Assembly (NCBI RefSeq): GCF_013031405.1
Contig: NZ_WPZY01000004.1
Location: 1 to 64,000, forward strand
Reading direction: 5' to 3'
From: Ruegeria sp. HKCCD8929
Lineage (GTDB): Bacteria > Pseudomonadota > Alphaproteobacteria > Rhodobacterales > Rhodobacteraceae
Length of the DNA: 64,000 bases
The position numbers were made by a program, and so were the translations under genes. Below the pieces are notes generated by a model, which did no database searches, was not told the DNA's origin, and saw only the letters and a program-made list of their open reading frames with translations. Positions 16,704 through 24,487 of this stretch are shown piece after piece (positions within the stretch are counted from its first letter, which is position 1; each line of letters starts with the position of its first letter).

Positions 16704-17531
16704 TTGTCACTGGATGCGCGTAACGAAGCGGGGTTCACGCCAGACATTTGCGCCGAGTTGATCAAGGCGGAAAGTGATCTCAAGCCACAGGTCGATGTGA
16801 CGCCCGACATGGACGACGAGCAGAGCCTCAAGGCGGCTCAGGCCTACGACCGCCACTGGTGGCAATACGAAAGTGTCTGGCGCCGCCTTCGCGATTGCCT
16901 GGAAGCCCGGTCTTTGAACCGCATTCGGGTTTCGAAGGACAAAAAGAAGCTGCTGACCAACTGGGCATCCATCGTCAGCGCGATCCCGGTTGATGAGGAT
17001 GACCGAGTGAAGGTGCAGACGGTCCTCATGTCGGCGACAATGGACAGGACCATGATCGAACAATTCTTCCATGTGGATGAATGGGTCGAGATCGACGTGC
17101 AGAAGCACAATAACTCAGTTGTTCGGCAGGCGAATACATCTGGCTCGAAAGCCGCGCTGCTCTACGGCACCGGCGACCGGGAGGAGGAATATGGCGAAAC
17201 CAACGCCATGAAGAAGGCCGCAGCCGAAAAACTCCGAGCGGATGTTGCGCGGATCGTGGGCGATGAGAACCTATTTACATTCAAAGGCGTTGCGGAACTC
17301 GGTGACACAGTGACGGGCTGGTTCAACGGCGTTGAAGGCGTCGATGAATGGCGCGGGCAGGATGCGTTCATTCTGGATCGTCCGCTGCCCATGCCTTGTG
17401 CGGTGGAGGATATTGCTCGCGCGATTTGGCAGAACGGCGAGCCGGTTAAGGCAGAAGGCCTCGTTGCCGCTGGCCATCCATTGCGTATCATTCGCGAGAC
17501 TGACTTTAAGGAACTGGTCGCGCTGTCCTGA
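16704..17531 (+). pseudogene. 5'-truncated helicase/primase-like gene of a mobile element
   Basis: 275 codons remain. VQTVLMSATMDRTMIEQFF resembles a superfamily 2 helicase motif III region (SAT) and the C-terminal block WFNGVEGVDEWRGQDAFILDRPLP resembles the arginine-containing region of plasmid and phage replicative helicases. The N-terminal ATP-binding part (Walker A/B) is missing; the frame appears just after the IS3 remnant, which suggests the insertion removed the 5' part. TTG 16704 is the nominal start but has no ribosome site. The assignment to a helicase is inference from partial motifs. Confidence 0.5.
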
Positions 17532-17555
17532 AGGGCCGTTTGAACGGACAGGGCG

Positions 17556-18197
17556 TCAGCGGCGGGGCGAGAGAATGATCCGCGTGGGCGAGTTTTTGTG
17601 CTGACTGCCGGAGAACTCTTCTTCCCTAGGCGGTCGATCCGGCTCTGCCTTCCGCGCCTTCTGGCCCTTTCGATACCACTCTATGACGGTATCGACTTGG
17701 ACCGTGGGATCGTTCCCCATGTATTCCTCGATATACCGAACAGCGCCTGCCTTACGCCCATCGACCAGTGGCCCACCCGGACGATCCGGGTCAATCCACG
17801 CGCTAATGATCGCATGGACTGATTCTTGATGATGCTCGGGCCATTGTTCACCGACAATGCCAAGGGCTGCGTGTGCGGAAGCAGGCGATAAACTGCCGTG
17901 CGGGCGAATATCTGACGTGATCGAGCCTGCGACGCCTCGAAGGTAGTTGGCGGCCCATCTGGGAAGTGGGCGATCTGGGTTGTGTCGGGCGAGGTAGTCC
18001 CATGCCCTAAACGCAAGCTCCCGCTCATATCGCTTTTTGCCCTTCGCATCCGTGGTGTCCGGCGCGCGCCATGTGTCGCCTGCATGCATCGGTCTTTCGG
18101 CTGGCAGATCATCGAACTTGTGGGGCTCGAACTGGTTAGGTTCGCGCCCCGGTGATCCCGTATCGGCAATTCCATTTTTGTGAGACCTATCCATCAA
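17556..18197 (-). CDS. Hypothetical protein of a mobile element
   Basis: 213 residues, highly charged, rich in Arg, Pro and Asp. The middle has RAWDYLARHNPDRPLPRWAA and a helical stretch around WPEHHQESVHAIISAW; the ends look disordered. No catalytic motif or membrane segment is visible. It is convergent with the truncated helicase (25-bp gap) and divergent from the two small genes at 18257. Such proteins recur in proteobacterial integrative elements, but I do not recognise a function. ATG at 18197 or 18194. Confidence 0.5.
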   Translation of the reverse strand: MMDRSHKNGIADTGSPGREPNQFEPHKFDDLPAERPMHAGDTWRAPDTTDAKGKKRYERELAFRAWDYLARHNPDRPLPRWAANYLRGVAGSITSDIRPHGSLSPASAHAALGIVGEQWPEHHQESVHAIISAWIDPDRPGGPLVDGRKAGAVRYIEEYMGNDPTVQVDTVIEWYRKGQKARKAEPDRPPREEEFSGSQHKNSPTRIILSPRR

Positions 18198-18256
18198 GCC
18201 ATCATCAATGAGGAAGGTGGCGATTGAATGGCAACAGACAGCAAAGGTACTACGCC

Positions 18257-18463
18257 ATGACAGACCAAACTGTGCTCATGGCAGATGAGCGAGCTTTGCG
18301 CGAGATGGAACTCGTGAAGAAGATCATCGACCGTCACCACGATGCGCGGTGGCCGCTCGGCTATCACCACGAGGAGATGGATGGCGTCGTCTATCACTTC
18401 GCCAATGGCCGCTATGCCGAACGCGCCGAGCAGATGGCTCTCGACGAAGGAGTCGCGGCATGA
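18257..18463 (+). CDS. Small hypothetical protein of a mobile element
   Basis: 68 residues from ATG 18257 (MTDQTVLMADERALREMELV), preceded by AAAGG. An in-frame TTG at 18224 is an alternative start. No known domain; His- and Glu-rich centre (HHDARWPLGYHHEEMDG). Its stop overlaps the ATG of the next gene (ATGA at 18460), so the two are translationally coupled. Confidence 0.5.
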   Translation: MTDQTVLMADERALREMELVKKIIDRHHDARWPLGYHHEEMDGVVYHFANGRYAERAEQMALDEGVAA

Positions 18464-18726
18464 ACGTACTGGAAAAACTCCCGACCCGACCCGTCAAAAT
18501 GCTCGTTCCGCAGTCAGAACTTGAAACCATGCTGGAACGTGAGATCGCCCAGCGGTGTCATCGGAAAGTGACCAAGCGCCTCGCACTTCAACTCGCGCAG
18601 GCCGTCCTTCAAGATGACCATGATGGGATGTTCTTCGCAGAGAAACTGGCCGAGCGCCTTCAGGTGCGTCTGTGGAAAGAAGTGGCGTTGAAGGAAATCT
18701 ACATCGAAAGGCCCGCCAAAAGGTAG
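18460..18726 (+). CDS. Small hypothetical protein of a mobile element
   Basis: 88 residues (MNVLEKLPTRPVKMLVPQSE...), mostly helical and basic at the C-terminus. No known domain. The ATG overlaps the upstream stop. A strong hairpin at 18829-18852 follows, ending this transcription unit just before the tRNA-Lys fragment. Confidence 0.5.
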   Translation: MNVLEKLPTRPVKMLVPQSELETMLEREIAQRCHRKVTKRLALQLAQAVLQDDHDGMFFAEKLAERLQVRLWKEVALKEIYIERPAKR

Positions 18727-18828
18727 CCAACAAAATCAACATCGTAACCGGTCGGTCTCAAGGATCGACCGCTTACGTTGCAGCGAATGATTTGTTGCAA
18801 AGTTGTTGCAGAGGAACCCAAAACGACG

Positions 18829-18852
18829 AAGGCCGCTCGACTGAGCGGCCTT
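18829..18852 (+). terminator. Hairpin terminator
   Basis: AAGGCCGCTC (18829-18838) and GAGCGGCCTT (18843-18852) form a perfect 10-bp stem with a 4-base loop, downstream of the two small genes. No long U-run follows, so termination may be partial. Confidence 0.6.
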
Positions 18853-18878
18853 CCAACGTCTTGATCTCTTTTGAGATT

Positions 18879-18925
18879 AGTGGTGAGCCGTGCAGGATTC
18901 GAACCTGCGACCCACTGATTAAAAG
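18879..18925 (-). repeat. Attachment-site copy: 3' half of tRNA-Lys (47-bp direct repeat)
   Basis: These 47 bases are identical to 26766-26812, which is the 3' half of the intact tRNA-Lys gene, including the encoded CCA, T-arm and the start of the anticodon loop. The sequence then diverges (AACGGCC here, TCAGTTG in the full gene). A direct repeat of a tRNA 3' end beside a tyrosine integrase is the standard mark of site-specific integration. Confidence 0.9.
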
Positions 18926-18948
18926 AACGGCCAGTGCGCTTTCTCTGC

Positions 18949-18968
18949 ATTTCGCCAGATTTCGCCAC
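18949..18968. repeat. Tandem 10-bp repeats next to the left attachment site
   Basis: ATTTCGCCAG (18949-18958) and ATTTCGCCAC (18959-18968) are adjacent near-copies 24 bases inside the element. One helical turn spacing fits an arm-type integrase binding site. Inference from position. Confidence 0.4.
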
Positions 18969-19067
18969 ACTGACAAAAATGAAGCGAAAACAATTATTTA
19001 CGTTGACCGGCCTTGCGCCAAGACTTCATGAATAACGCCAGAATTCGCCGCCATTTGCTTCCGTATA

Positions 19068-19079
19068 GCTTCCGGAAGC
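19068..19079. promoter_or_regulatory. Palindrome upstream of the integrase gene
   Basis: GCTTCCGGAAGC is a perfect 12-bp palindrome ending 27 bases before the integrase ATG; a half-copy (CCGGAAGC) follows at 19083-19090 and another GCTTCC at 19058-19063. This layout suits a repressor or excisionase operator controlling int. Confidence 0.45.
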
Positions 19080-19106
19080 AGGCCGGAAGCAAGGAGTGTT
19101 CTGGAT

Positions 19107-20291
19107 ATGTTCAAACTGACCAAACGCGCTGTTGAGGGGCTGGCCATCGAGGCCAAGGAGTATCTGGTATGGGACCGGGACATGCGCGGATTTGGGCTGC
19201 GGGTCTATCCCTCTGGCAAGAAGACCTACCTGATCCAATATCGGGTTGGGCGGCGGACGCGGCGCATTACCATTGGCCAGCATGGCGTCCTGACCGCCGA
19301 GGAAGCACGGACGCGCGCAAAGCAGCTCTTGGGCGACGTGGCGCGTGGCGCGGACCCCTCTGCCGAGAAACAAGCCAAGATGCGCGCGCCGACCGTGGCA
19401 GGGCTCTGTGACCGGTTCCTGGAAGAATATGTTGATCAACATTGCAAGCCGACGACGGCCCGTGACTATCACAGCATCATTCGCCGCTTTATCCGGCCCC
19501 GGCTCGGCCCGCTGCCGATTGCCGAAGTCACACGCGCCGATGTGGTGGCGTTTCACCACGCTCTGCGTGAGACACCATATCAGGCCAACCGTGCCGCCAG
19601 CATGCTGTCAAAGCTGTTCAATCTGGCCGAAGATTGGGGGCTGCGCCAAGCTGGCTCTAACCCGGCCCGCCGGATCAAGAAATTCCGCGAGGAAGAAAAG
19701 AAACGCTACCTCTCGGACGAGGAACAGGTGCAGCTTGGTGAAGTGCTGGCAGAGGCACTGGAAGAAGGCACGGAGAGCGTCTACGCAGTTTCGACGGTCC
19801 TGCTGCTGATCTACACGGGATGCCGCCTCAGTGAGATTCTGACACTCCGCTGGGATTATGTAACCGCACATCATCTGGAACTGCCGGACAGCAAAACCGG
19901 GCGGCGGCGCATTCCGCTGCCTAGGGAAGCCTATGACATTTTGATGGAGTTACCCCGGCAACCGAAAAACCCCTACGTAATATTAGGGGAGTCGGAGGAT
20001 GGCCCTTTGATCAATTTGCAGAAACCGTGGCGGCGCATTCGTGGCGCGGCAGGACTAGACGACGTGCGCCTTCACGACCTGCGGCACACCTATGCTTCGG
20101 TTGCGATGAAAGACGGGATAGACCCGTTCACCCTCAAGGAAATCATGGGCCACAAAAATCTGACGACAACCCTGCGCTACGCGCATCTTGCCGATGATGC
20201 GGTTCAGCGAGCAGCAGGCTCGGTCGCAAGCCGCTTGGCCCGGGCCGTTCGCAAGGATGTGCGTGCTGCTCCCCTAAGGGTTGTTCGGTAA
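19107..20291 (+). CDS. P4-type tyrosine recombinase (integrase)
   Basis: 394 residues. The N-terminus has the DUF4102-type arm-binding domain (RDMRGFGLRVYPSGKKTYLIQY), followed by the core-binding SAM-like domain (about 100-200) and the catalytic domain. Catalytic residues are visible: Arg in TGCRLSEILTLRW, Lys in the SKTGRRR turn, His-x-x-Arg in LHDLRHTYAS, and the nucleophile Tyr in TTTLRYAHLAD. The gene sits 181 bases from the left tRNA-Lys repeat, so it is the enzyme that inserted this element. AAGGAG lies upstream of the ATG. Confidence 0.95.
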   Translation: MFKLTKRAVEGLAIEAKEYLVWDRDMRGFGLRVYPSGKKTYLIQYRVGRRTRRITIGQHGVLTAEEARTRAKQLLGDVARGADPSAEKQAKMRAPTVAGLCDRFLEEYVDQHCKPTTARDYHSIIRRFIRPRLGPLPIAEVTRADVVAFHHALRETPYQANRAASMLSKLFNLAEDWGLRQAGSNPARRIKKFREEEKKRYLSDEEQVQLGEVLAEALEEGTESVYAVSTVLLLIYTGCRLSEILTLRWDYVTAHHLELPDSKTGRRRIPLPREAYDILMELPRQPKNPYVILGESEDGPLINLQKPWRRIRGAAGLDDVRLHDLRHTYASVAMKDGIDPFTLKEIMGHKNLTTTLRYAHLADDAVQRAAGSVASRLARAVRKDVRAAPLRVVR

Positions 20292-20350
20292 CGTTACATT
20301 ACATAGGGACCGAGTGAAGATTTGACCGCCCTACGTATAGGTAACGTTAC
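20288..20350. repeat. Two copies of the palindrome GTAACGTTAC
   Basis: The perfect 10-bp palindrome occurs at 20288-20297 (over the integrase stop) and 20341-20350, 53 bases apart and each followed by AT. A third partial form (TAATGTAAC) lies near 20382. About five helical turns of spacing suggest paired binding of a dimeric regulator ahead of the next gene. Confidence 0.5.
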
Positions 20351-20403
20351 ATAGGCGGCCAGCGGTCGATCATACGATAGATAATGTAACAGGTGCAGAG
20401 CAG

Positions 20404-21042
20404 ATGTCGGATAATCAAGGTGACGAACATGCGTTCAACGTCGAACACATGTGGTGCCAGATGGGACTTTCCCTGCCGGTGGCACAGGGTTTCGCGACAG
20501 ACATTGATTGGATTACTCAGCGGTACCGACCTAACGACCGCAAGATGACGAAACTTCCCGCAAAAGAATGCAAGACAATCTATCGGAAACTCGACAAAGC
20601 GGTCACTTCGCTGCGGGACCAGATTTCAGACCTTCCAACGTCCATAAGATGGGAACTGGAAGAAGCTGGCATGGTCAACGAACCCGCAGACTATTTTGAG
20701 AATGCAATAGGCGCCGACCACGAAGGGCTGGATTACGGCGAATATCTCATAGACGTCTTGAAGGAGACCCTGCCCAACTTCCACTTGCTAGTCGGGGAGC
20801 CTTGGAGGGTCACATGCGCCCACGCGCCAGACCCAAGCAAAACGAGAACCTTGAAGAAACCATCAAACGTCTTGGCGCTGTGTTTGAACGCTATTCAGGC
20901 CGCAAACCGATGGACTCATACTGGTATAATGATCTTGATGAAGAGCGCCCCTACAAGGGATCATTTTTCGATTTTCTGTTTTTGTTCTTCTGGGTGGATG
21001 ACGCGCAAAGAAATCCATCGGTGCACGCCATCGGGAATGTAG
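20404..21042 (+). CDS. Hypothetical protein, probably frameshifted near 20800
   Basis: The frame has 212 codons (MSDNQGDEHAFNVEHMWCQM...). The first 130 residues look like a normal soluble protein, ending DVLKETLPNFHLLVG. After that the composition turns into Thr/Lys/Cys-rich sequence (MTRKEIHRCTPSGM) that looks like out-of-frame translation of the neighbouring frame, which is itself protein-like (see 20814). Either one gene has suffered a frameshift at about 20800, or two genes overlap. No domain recognised. Confidence 0.5.
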   Translation: MSDNQGDEHAFNVEHMWCQMGLSLPVAQGFATDIDWITQRYRPNDRKMTKLPAKECKTIYRKLDKAVTSLRDQISDLPTSIRWELEEAGMVNEPADYFENAIGADHEGLDYGEYLIDVLKETLPNFHLLVGEPWRVTCAHAPDPSKTRTLKKPSNVLALCLNAIQAANRWTHTGIMILMKSAPTRDHFSIFCFCSSGWMTRKEIHRCTPSGM

Positions 21043-21071
21043 CTCGACGCTTGTTTGGCCATAAAAAATAG
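20814..21071 (+). CDS. Hypothetical protein, or the displaced 3' part of the preceding gene
   Basis: 85 residues from ATG 20814, preceded by TTGGAGGGTCAC, a strong ribosome site. The sequence is protein-like (NLEETIKRLGAVFERYSGRK, then YKGSFFDFLFLFFWVDD). The same strand region is also open in the frame of 20404, but only this frame shows normal composition. It may be expressed by translational coupling or represent a frameshifted tail. No family recognised. Confidence 0.5.
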   Translation: MRPRARPKQNENLEETIKRLGAVFERYSGRKPMDSYWYNDLDEERPYKGSFFDFLFLFFWVDDAQRNPSVHAIGNVARRLFGHKK

Positions 21072-21074
21072 GGG

Positions 21075-21110
21075 TGTCATAAATGGACAGGTTTTGGGCC
21101 ATTTATGACA
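21075..21110. promoter_or_regulatory. Perfect 12-bp inverted repeat with 12-base spacer
   Basis: TGTCATAAATGG (21075-21086) and CCATTTATGACA (21099-21110) are exact reverse complements. It lies right after the 21071 stop and 64 bases before the AlpA-like gene. There is no U-run, so an operator for the AlpA-like protein or a replication nick/stem structure fits better than a simple terminator. Confidence 0.6.
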
Positions 21111-21173
21111 TTAGACCGGGCCGAATCTACGCTGCATATTGCCTGCAACGAAACGAAATGCAGCGAGGCGACC

Positions 21174-21398
21174 ATGCAAGCACAGATTGACCCAGACTAC
21201 TTCGACCGGCTTATCGATGAAAAAGAAGCCGCCAACTACCTCTGTTATTCCGTGCGGGCTTTGCAGAACTGGCGCGTGCGCGGCGGCGGGCCGATGTTTG
21301 TAAAAGTGTCTGGTCGTTCTGTCCGCTACACCCGCCGCGATCTGCAAAAGTGGATTGCTGGTAAGCGGGTCGCCAATACCAGCACCGCACCTTCCTGA
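21174..21398 (+). CDS. AlpA/MerR-like helix-turn-helix DNA-binding protein
   Basis: 74 residues from ATG 21174 (MQAQIDPDYFDRLIDEKEAA), with GAGG just upstream. The core KEAANYLCYSVRALQNWRVRGGGP and SVRYTRRDLQKWIAGKRV are the typical excisionase/AlpA winged-helix blocks. Proteins of this type act as recombination directionality factors or activate the integrase gene in P4-like islands. Position beside a long inverted repeat supports a DNA-binding role here. Confidence 0.8.
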   Translation: MQAQIDPDYFDRLIDEKEAANYLCYSVRALQNWRVRGGGPMFVKVSGRSVRYTRRDLQKWIAGKRVANTSTAPS

Positions 21399-21532
21399 CA
21401 TTCGAGTTTTGCCCGCTCAGAGTTGGCAGCGCTGAGCGGGATTTTGGGGCCGGATGGCTCTCAGGGGCGTGGGGTGTCGCCACCTCGCGCCCTTTTTGCG
21501 TCTGCCGACAGGTTCAATGAAAGGAGTTCACA

Positions 21533-21757
21533 GTGACACAACAACCTGCCTTCAAGTTCAAAATCGGACTGATCACCGCAACGATCTGGGACAATGACGG
21601 CTTTTTCTCCGTCGACATTTCCCGCTCGTACAAGACGGTGGAGGGTGACTGGCGCACCACCAGCGCTTTCTCTCACAATGATCTGCTCAACGTCGCCAAA
21701 TGCGCCGAACGGGCAGAAAACTGGATTTCCCGGAAGCAGGCAGCAGCCAGCCAATGA
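21533..21757 (+). CDS. Small conserved-looking hypothetical protein
   Basis: 74 residues (MTQQPAFKFKIGLITATIWD...), with AAAGGAG upstream. The pattern IGLITATIWDNDGFFSVDIS, then WRTTSAFSHNDLLNVAKCAERA, recalls small beta-alpha proteins found beside replication genes in plasmids and islands. The function is unknown. It probably shares a transcript with the next gene. Confidence 0.55.
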   Translation: MTQQPAFKFKIGLITATIWDNDGFFSVDISRSYKTVEGDWRTTSAFSHNDLLNVAKCAERAENWISRKQAAASQ

Positions 21758-21940
21758 CATCCGCCGGGCTCTCAGCCCGGCCCCAAAACAAATGCTGCCC
21801 CGCCGGAGGCACCATTGAAGGGCGCTTTGGCGCCCGTCCACTTTCCAAACCTCAACCAAATCGCGCGGCGTCCGCCGACAGAGGGGGGTGTTTGTAGCAC
21901 CCCCCTCTGGAAATACGAGAACCCAAGGAGACCCAACCAA

Positions 21941-22708
21941 ATGCATGTCGTTCATCGTGGCTTCGATACCATTGCCCTTTCAGTACAGGCCAATATTTCG
22001 TCGGAATTATTCGAGCTTCTGAACACCGAACGGGAGAGAGCCGAAGAAAACCGTGCGCAAGTTCCGGTTACGTACGGCGGCGCTGATTTTGATCTCTTGC
22101 CCTATGGTGGCAATGGCTATCGCTTTATCCTGAAAGGCGGGCCACTGGACGTCACATGGTTCTTCAAAAAGCCGAATGCACGTGACCCTTGGGGAATCCG
22201 AATCTCAGTAGGCTCGACGCTTCTGGCAACACAGGGCCTTGGCTATGCTCGCGCCTACATCGACAAGACACTCACCCGCCTTAGCGTCCGCTTTGAGGCG
22301 CATCAGGTGAGCATCGCCCGAGTGGATTTCTGCGTTGATATCTTGGCACCCAGCTTTGAGTTGGCCCCCGAGAACTTCGTTATTCACAGCCACGCCAACC
22401 GAGCCGACTATCTTGCATCGCAAGATGATGTGCGCAGCAACGGCAAGTCAGGCCGGTTCACGTCGGTCACGTTCACCAAGAAAGACGGCACCGAGCGCGT
22501 TATGCGTGTCCAGCCCGCCGCCCTGCGCCAGCACGTCAAGGGCGAGGTGGCGTCAGAGGCGGCACGCAAGGCCATTATGACCCGCGCCCGCCGTCACCCC
22601 CACCTGCTGCCCGTCTGGGACGCTGAGGCCCGCGCTGCAAGGTCTGTGAACCTCGCGACCGTCACCCGGATCGCGGCAGACGGCCACATTTATCACTTCC
22701 CAAACTGA
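21941..22708 (+). CDS. Possible replication-initiator-like protein, maybe chimeric
   Basis: 255 residues from ATG 21941; CAAGGAG lies 13 bases upstream, while the longer frame to 21815 has no ribosome site. FDTIALSVQANISSELFELL and GGNGYRFILKGGPLDVTWFF, then VSIARVDFCVDILAPSFEL, resemble the N-terminal half of plasmid Rep proteins of the rolling-circle kind (RVDxxVD-type strand). The expected catalytic Tyr region is not visible. The C-terminal 80 residues (RVQPAALRQHVKGEVASEAA...) look like a different protein, so a fusion or internal deletion is possible. The assignment is weak. Confidence 0.4.
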   Translation: MHVVHRGFDTIALSVQANISSELFELLNTERERAEENRAQVPVTYGGADFDLLPYGGNGYRFILKGGPLDVTWFFKKPNARDPWGIRISVGSTLLATQGLGYARAYIDKTLTRLSVRFEAHQVSIARVDFCVDILAPSFELAPENFVIHSHANRADYLASQDDVRSNGKSGRFTSVTFTKKDGTERVMRVQPAALRQHVKGEVASEAARKAIMTRARRHPHLLPVWDAEARAARSVNLATVTRIAADGHIYHFPN

Positions 22709-22720
22709 AAAGGAGTTCCC

Positions 22721-23104
22721 ATGAAACCCGTAACCCGACGCACATTTGTCACTACGGTGCCTGCACTTGTCGCAGCCGTGCCTGTTACTGCCGGACAGGC
22801 TCTACCGACTGAGACCAGAGACCCGCACTGCGCATGGCACGCCGAATGGAAGGCGATTATTGACGAGTTCTTGGCCTCCCGAGTCGATTGGGAGGACGAT
22901 GATCCCCGGCAGTTGCGCAAGCTGGAATTGCAGGAACAGCTTTGCCGTGTGCCCGCCAAAACTCTGGACGGAGTACTGGCGCAAGCGGAATTCGCAGCCT
23001 CGGAAGCATGGGGCATGGTGGACGGTTCGTTCTGTCCCGATGACGCCGTTCTCATGAACAACATTGTCCGGACTTTGCGGGCGCTGAGCCGGAGGGCGGT
23101 CTGA
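22721..23104 (+). CDS. Small exported-type hypothetical protein with Tat-like leader
   Basis: 127 residues beginning MKPVTRRTFVTTVPALVAAV, an RR-x-F followed by a hydrophobic stretch, as in Tat signals. The body is helical and acidic (WHAEWKAIIDEFLAS, then PAKTLDGVLAQAEFAASEAW). AAAGGAG precedes the ATG. It overlaps the next gene by one base (TGATGG). Together with 23104 and 23515 it forms a run of similar small proteins. Confidence 0.55.
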   Translation: MKPVTRRTFVTTVPALVAAVPVTAGQALPTETRDPHCAWHAEWKAIIDEFLASRVDWEDDDPRQLRKLELQEQLCRVPAKTLDGVLAQAEFAASEAWGMVDGSFCPDDAVLMNNIVRTLRALSRRAV

Positions 23105-23490
23105 TGGAAGCGCAAGCAACCGTACCATCCCTTTCTGAGCGGATCGCAACCGCACTTCCTGCCACACCAATTCTGGCGCTCTATCCTCGCTGGGTCGAAG
23201 CGGTGGCCGAAGTCAAGGCCGCGAATAATGAAGCTGCACGCCTATGTGCCATATCCGAGGCGGCTGGGCAAAAACCTGGTCCCGCTGACAAGGACTTTGA
23301 AGCGCGGGTGATTGAACCAGCCTATGACCGCCTGACAGCCATCGAGGATGAAATCACTGACCTTGAGGCCCGCTGCGGTGAGGACTTGGCCGTAAAGGTC
23401 GCAGTTACCCACCGCGTGCGCGGCGTCTGGTGTGATGACCAGATAGACGGCTTGGTTTCTGACGCGAACAAGCTGCTTGAGCGCGCCTGA
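23104..23490 (+). CDS. Small hypothetical protein, paralogue of the 23515 gene
   Basis: 128 residues without a leader peptide. Residues from ALYPRWVEAV onward match the 23515 product in pattern: AANNEAARLCA versus GEVFEAARAAG, DEITDLEARC versus NVTDLEDRI, and a shared C-terminal plan with DLAVKVAVTHRV versus RDVAIKVHLLI. So the two are probably duplicated genes, one cytoplasmic and one exported. No known domain. Confidence 0.55.
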   Translation: MEAQATVPSLSERIATALPATPILALYPRWVEAVAEVKAANNEAARLCAISEAAGQKPGPADKDFEARVIEPAYDRLTAIEDEITDLEARCGEDLAVKVAVTHRVRGVWCDDQIDGLVSDANKLLERA

Positions 23491-23514
23491 GAAAGGAGAC
23501 AACCCCATGAAGAA

Positions 23515-23913
23515 ATGAACCGCCGCACCGCCCTGACGGCCCTGTGCGCCGCTCCTGCGGCCTCTCTGCCCGCTCTGGCTGCGACCGAAGAAACCCCCAT
23601 TGGCCGCTTGTACGCCCGGCTGTCCGCTCTCTACCCCGAATATGACCGGCTCATTGATGAGAATGGCGAGGTGTTTGAAGCTGCGCGGGCTGCTGGCAAT
23701 GAGGACGCAAGCGGCATTGCCGAGGACCACAACGAAACGGTTGGCCCTGTCCGTGATAACGTCACCGACCTTGAGGACCGGATTATGAACCAAGACTGCG
23801 TGACCCTTCGGGACGTGGCAATAAAGGTTCACCTCCTGATCCGCTGTGACGGCTTCTGGGAGGACGAGCATGCGAAAGTCATGGAGGCGGACGCCCTGCG
23901 CCTCCTGAATTAG
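23515..23913 (+). CDS. Small exported-type hypothetical protein with Tat-like leader
   Basis: 132 residues from ATG 23515: MNRRTALTALCAAPAASLPA is a Tat-like leader. GAAAGGAGAC at 23491-23500 serves either this start or the ATG at 23507, which opens a three-codon frame ending in TGA (23507-23518) that overlaps this start. If one base had been lost there, the native start would be 23507. The body resembles the 23104 product. No known domain. Confidence 0.55.
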   Translation: MNRRTALTALCAAPAASLPALAATEETPIGRLYARLSALYPEYDRLIDENGEVFEAARAAGNEDASGIAEDHNETVGPVRDNVTDLEDRIMNQDCVTLRDVAIKVHLLIRCDGFWEDEHAKVMEADALRLLN

Positions 23914-23992
23914 ACAAAACACATTGAATTTCACAACGGGAGGGCGCCGGTATTTCAGCGCGCCCTCTTCCGGAATTACCCGGAGACTCAAC

Positions 23993-24487
23993 ATGAATTT
24001 TTATCCCCGTAACCGACGTTGGTCGGACCAGTTTTTACCTGAAATCAAAAGCATCATCGGCACTCACATTATTCGGGCTGCCCCTGATCCCCTCGACCAC
24101 TTCCAGGCAACCGACCTCGTGATGCTGGACGCCAAGGACATGCGCATTGCAGCGAGAGTGAGGCGTCACGGCTACGCAGAGCGCTACCCCCACCAGTTCA
24201 CCATTCGCGCAAAGGTGCCCTCTGGCGTCGAAACCGAGCTGTCCAAAATTGTGAATGGCAACGGCGACTGGCTGTTCTACGGGCACGCTAGACCGGACGG
24301 GCAATCGCTCAACAGTTGGCAACTCATCGACCTGAGAGCCTTCCGGGCTGCGCTCATCCGGCACGGCTCCAACGGCACGTTCATCCGCATGGGCGACAAG
24401 CAGAACCCGGACGGGACGTGCTTCAAGTGGTTCGATGTACGGTCGTTTCCGCAAAGCCCGCCGCTCGTTCTGGCAAGCTCTCAGTAA
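23993..24487 (+). CDS. Hypothetical protein of the island
   Basis: 164 residues from ATG 23993 (MNFYPRNRRWSDQFLPEIKS), with CCGGAGAC upstream. The arrangement DHFQATDLVMLDAKDMRIAA followed by VRRHGYAERYP could be read as a PD-(D/E)xK nuclease core (Asp then Lys), but the Glu/Asp pattern is incomplete, so I do not claim it. The C-terminal part is rich in aromatic and His residues (WFDVRSF). The function is unknown. Bases 24488-24714 hold no gene. Confidence 0.5.
   Translation: MNFYPRNRRWSDQFLPEIKSIIGTHIIRAAPDPLDHFQATDLVMLDAKDMRIAARVRRHGYAERYPHQFTIRAKVPSGVETELSKIVNGNGDWLFYGHARPDGQSLNSWQLIDLRAFRAALIRHGSNGTFIRMGDKQNPDGTCFKWFDVRSFPQSPPLVLASSQ

Noticed and set aside
18699..18968. A minus-strand frame over the tRNA-Lys fragment
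   Set aside because: Same artefact as above, from the attachment-site copy.
21533..21757. Calling this small gene a single-strand DNA-binding protein
   Set aside because: No OB-fold motif can be identified; function left open.
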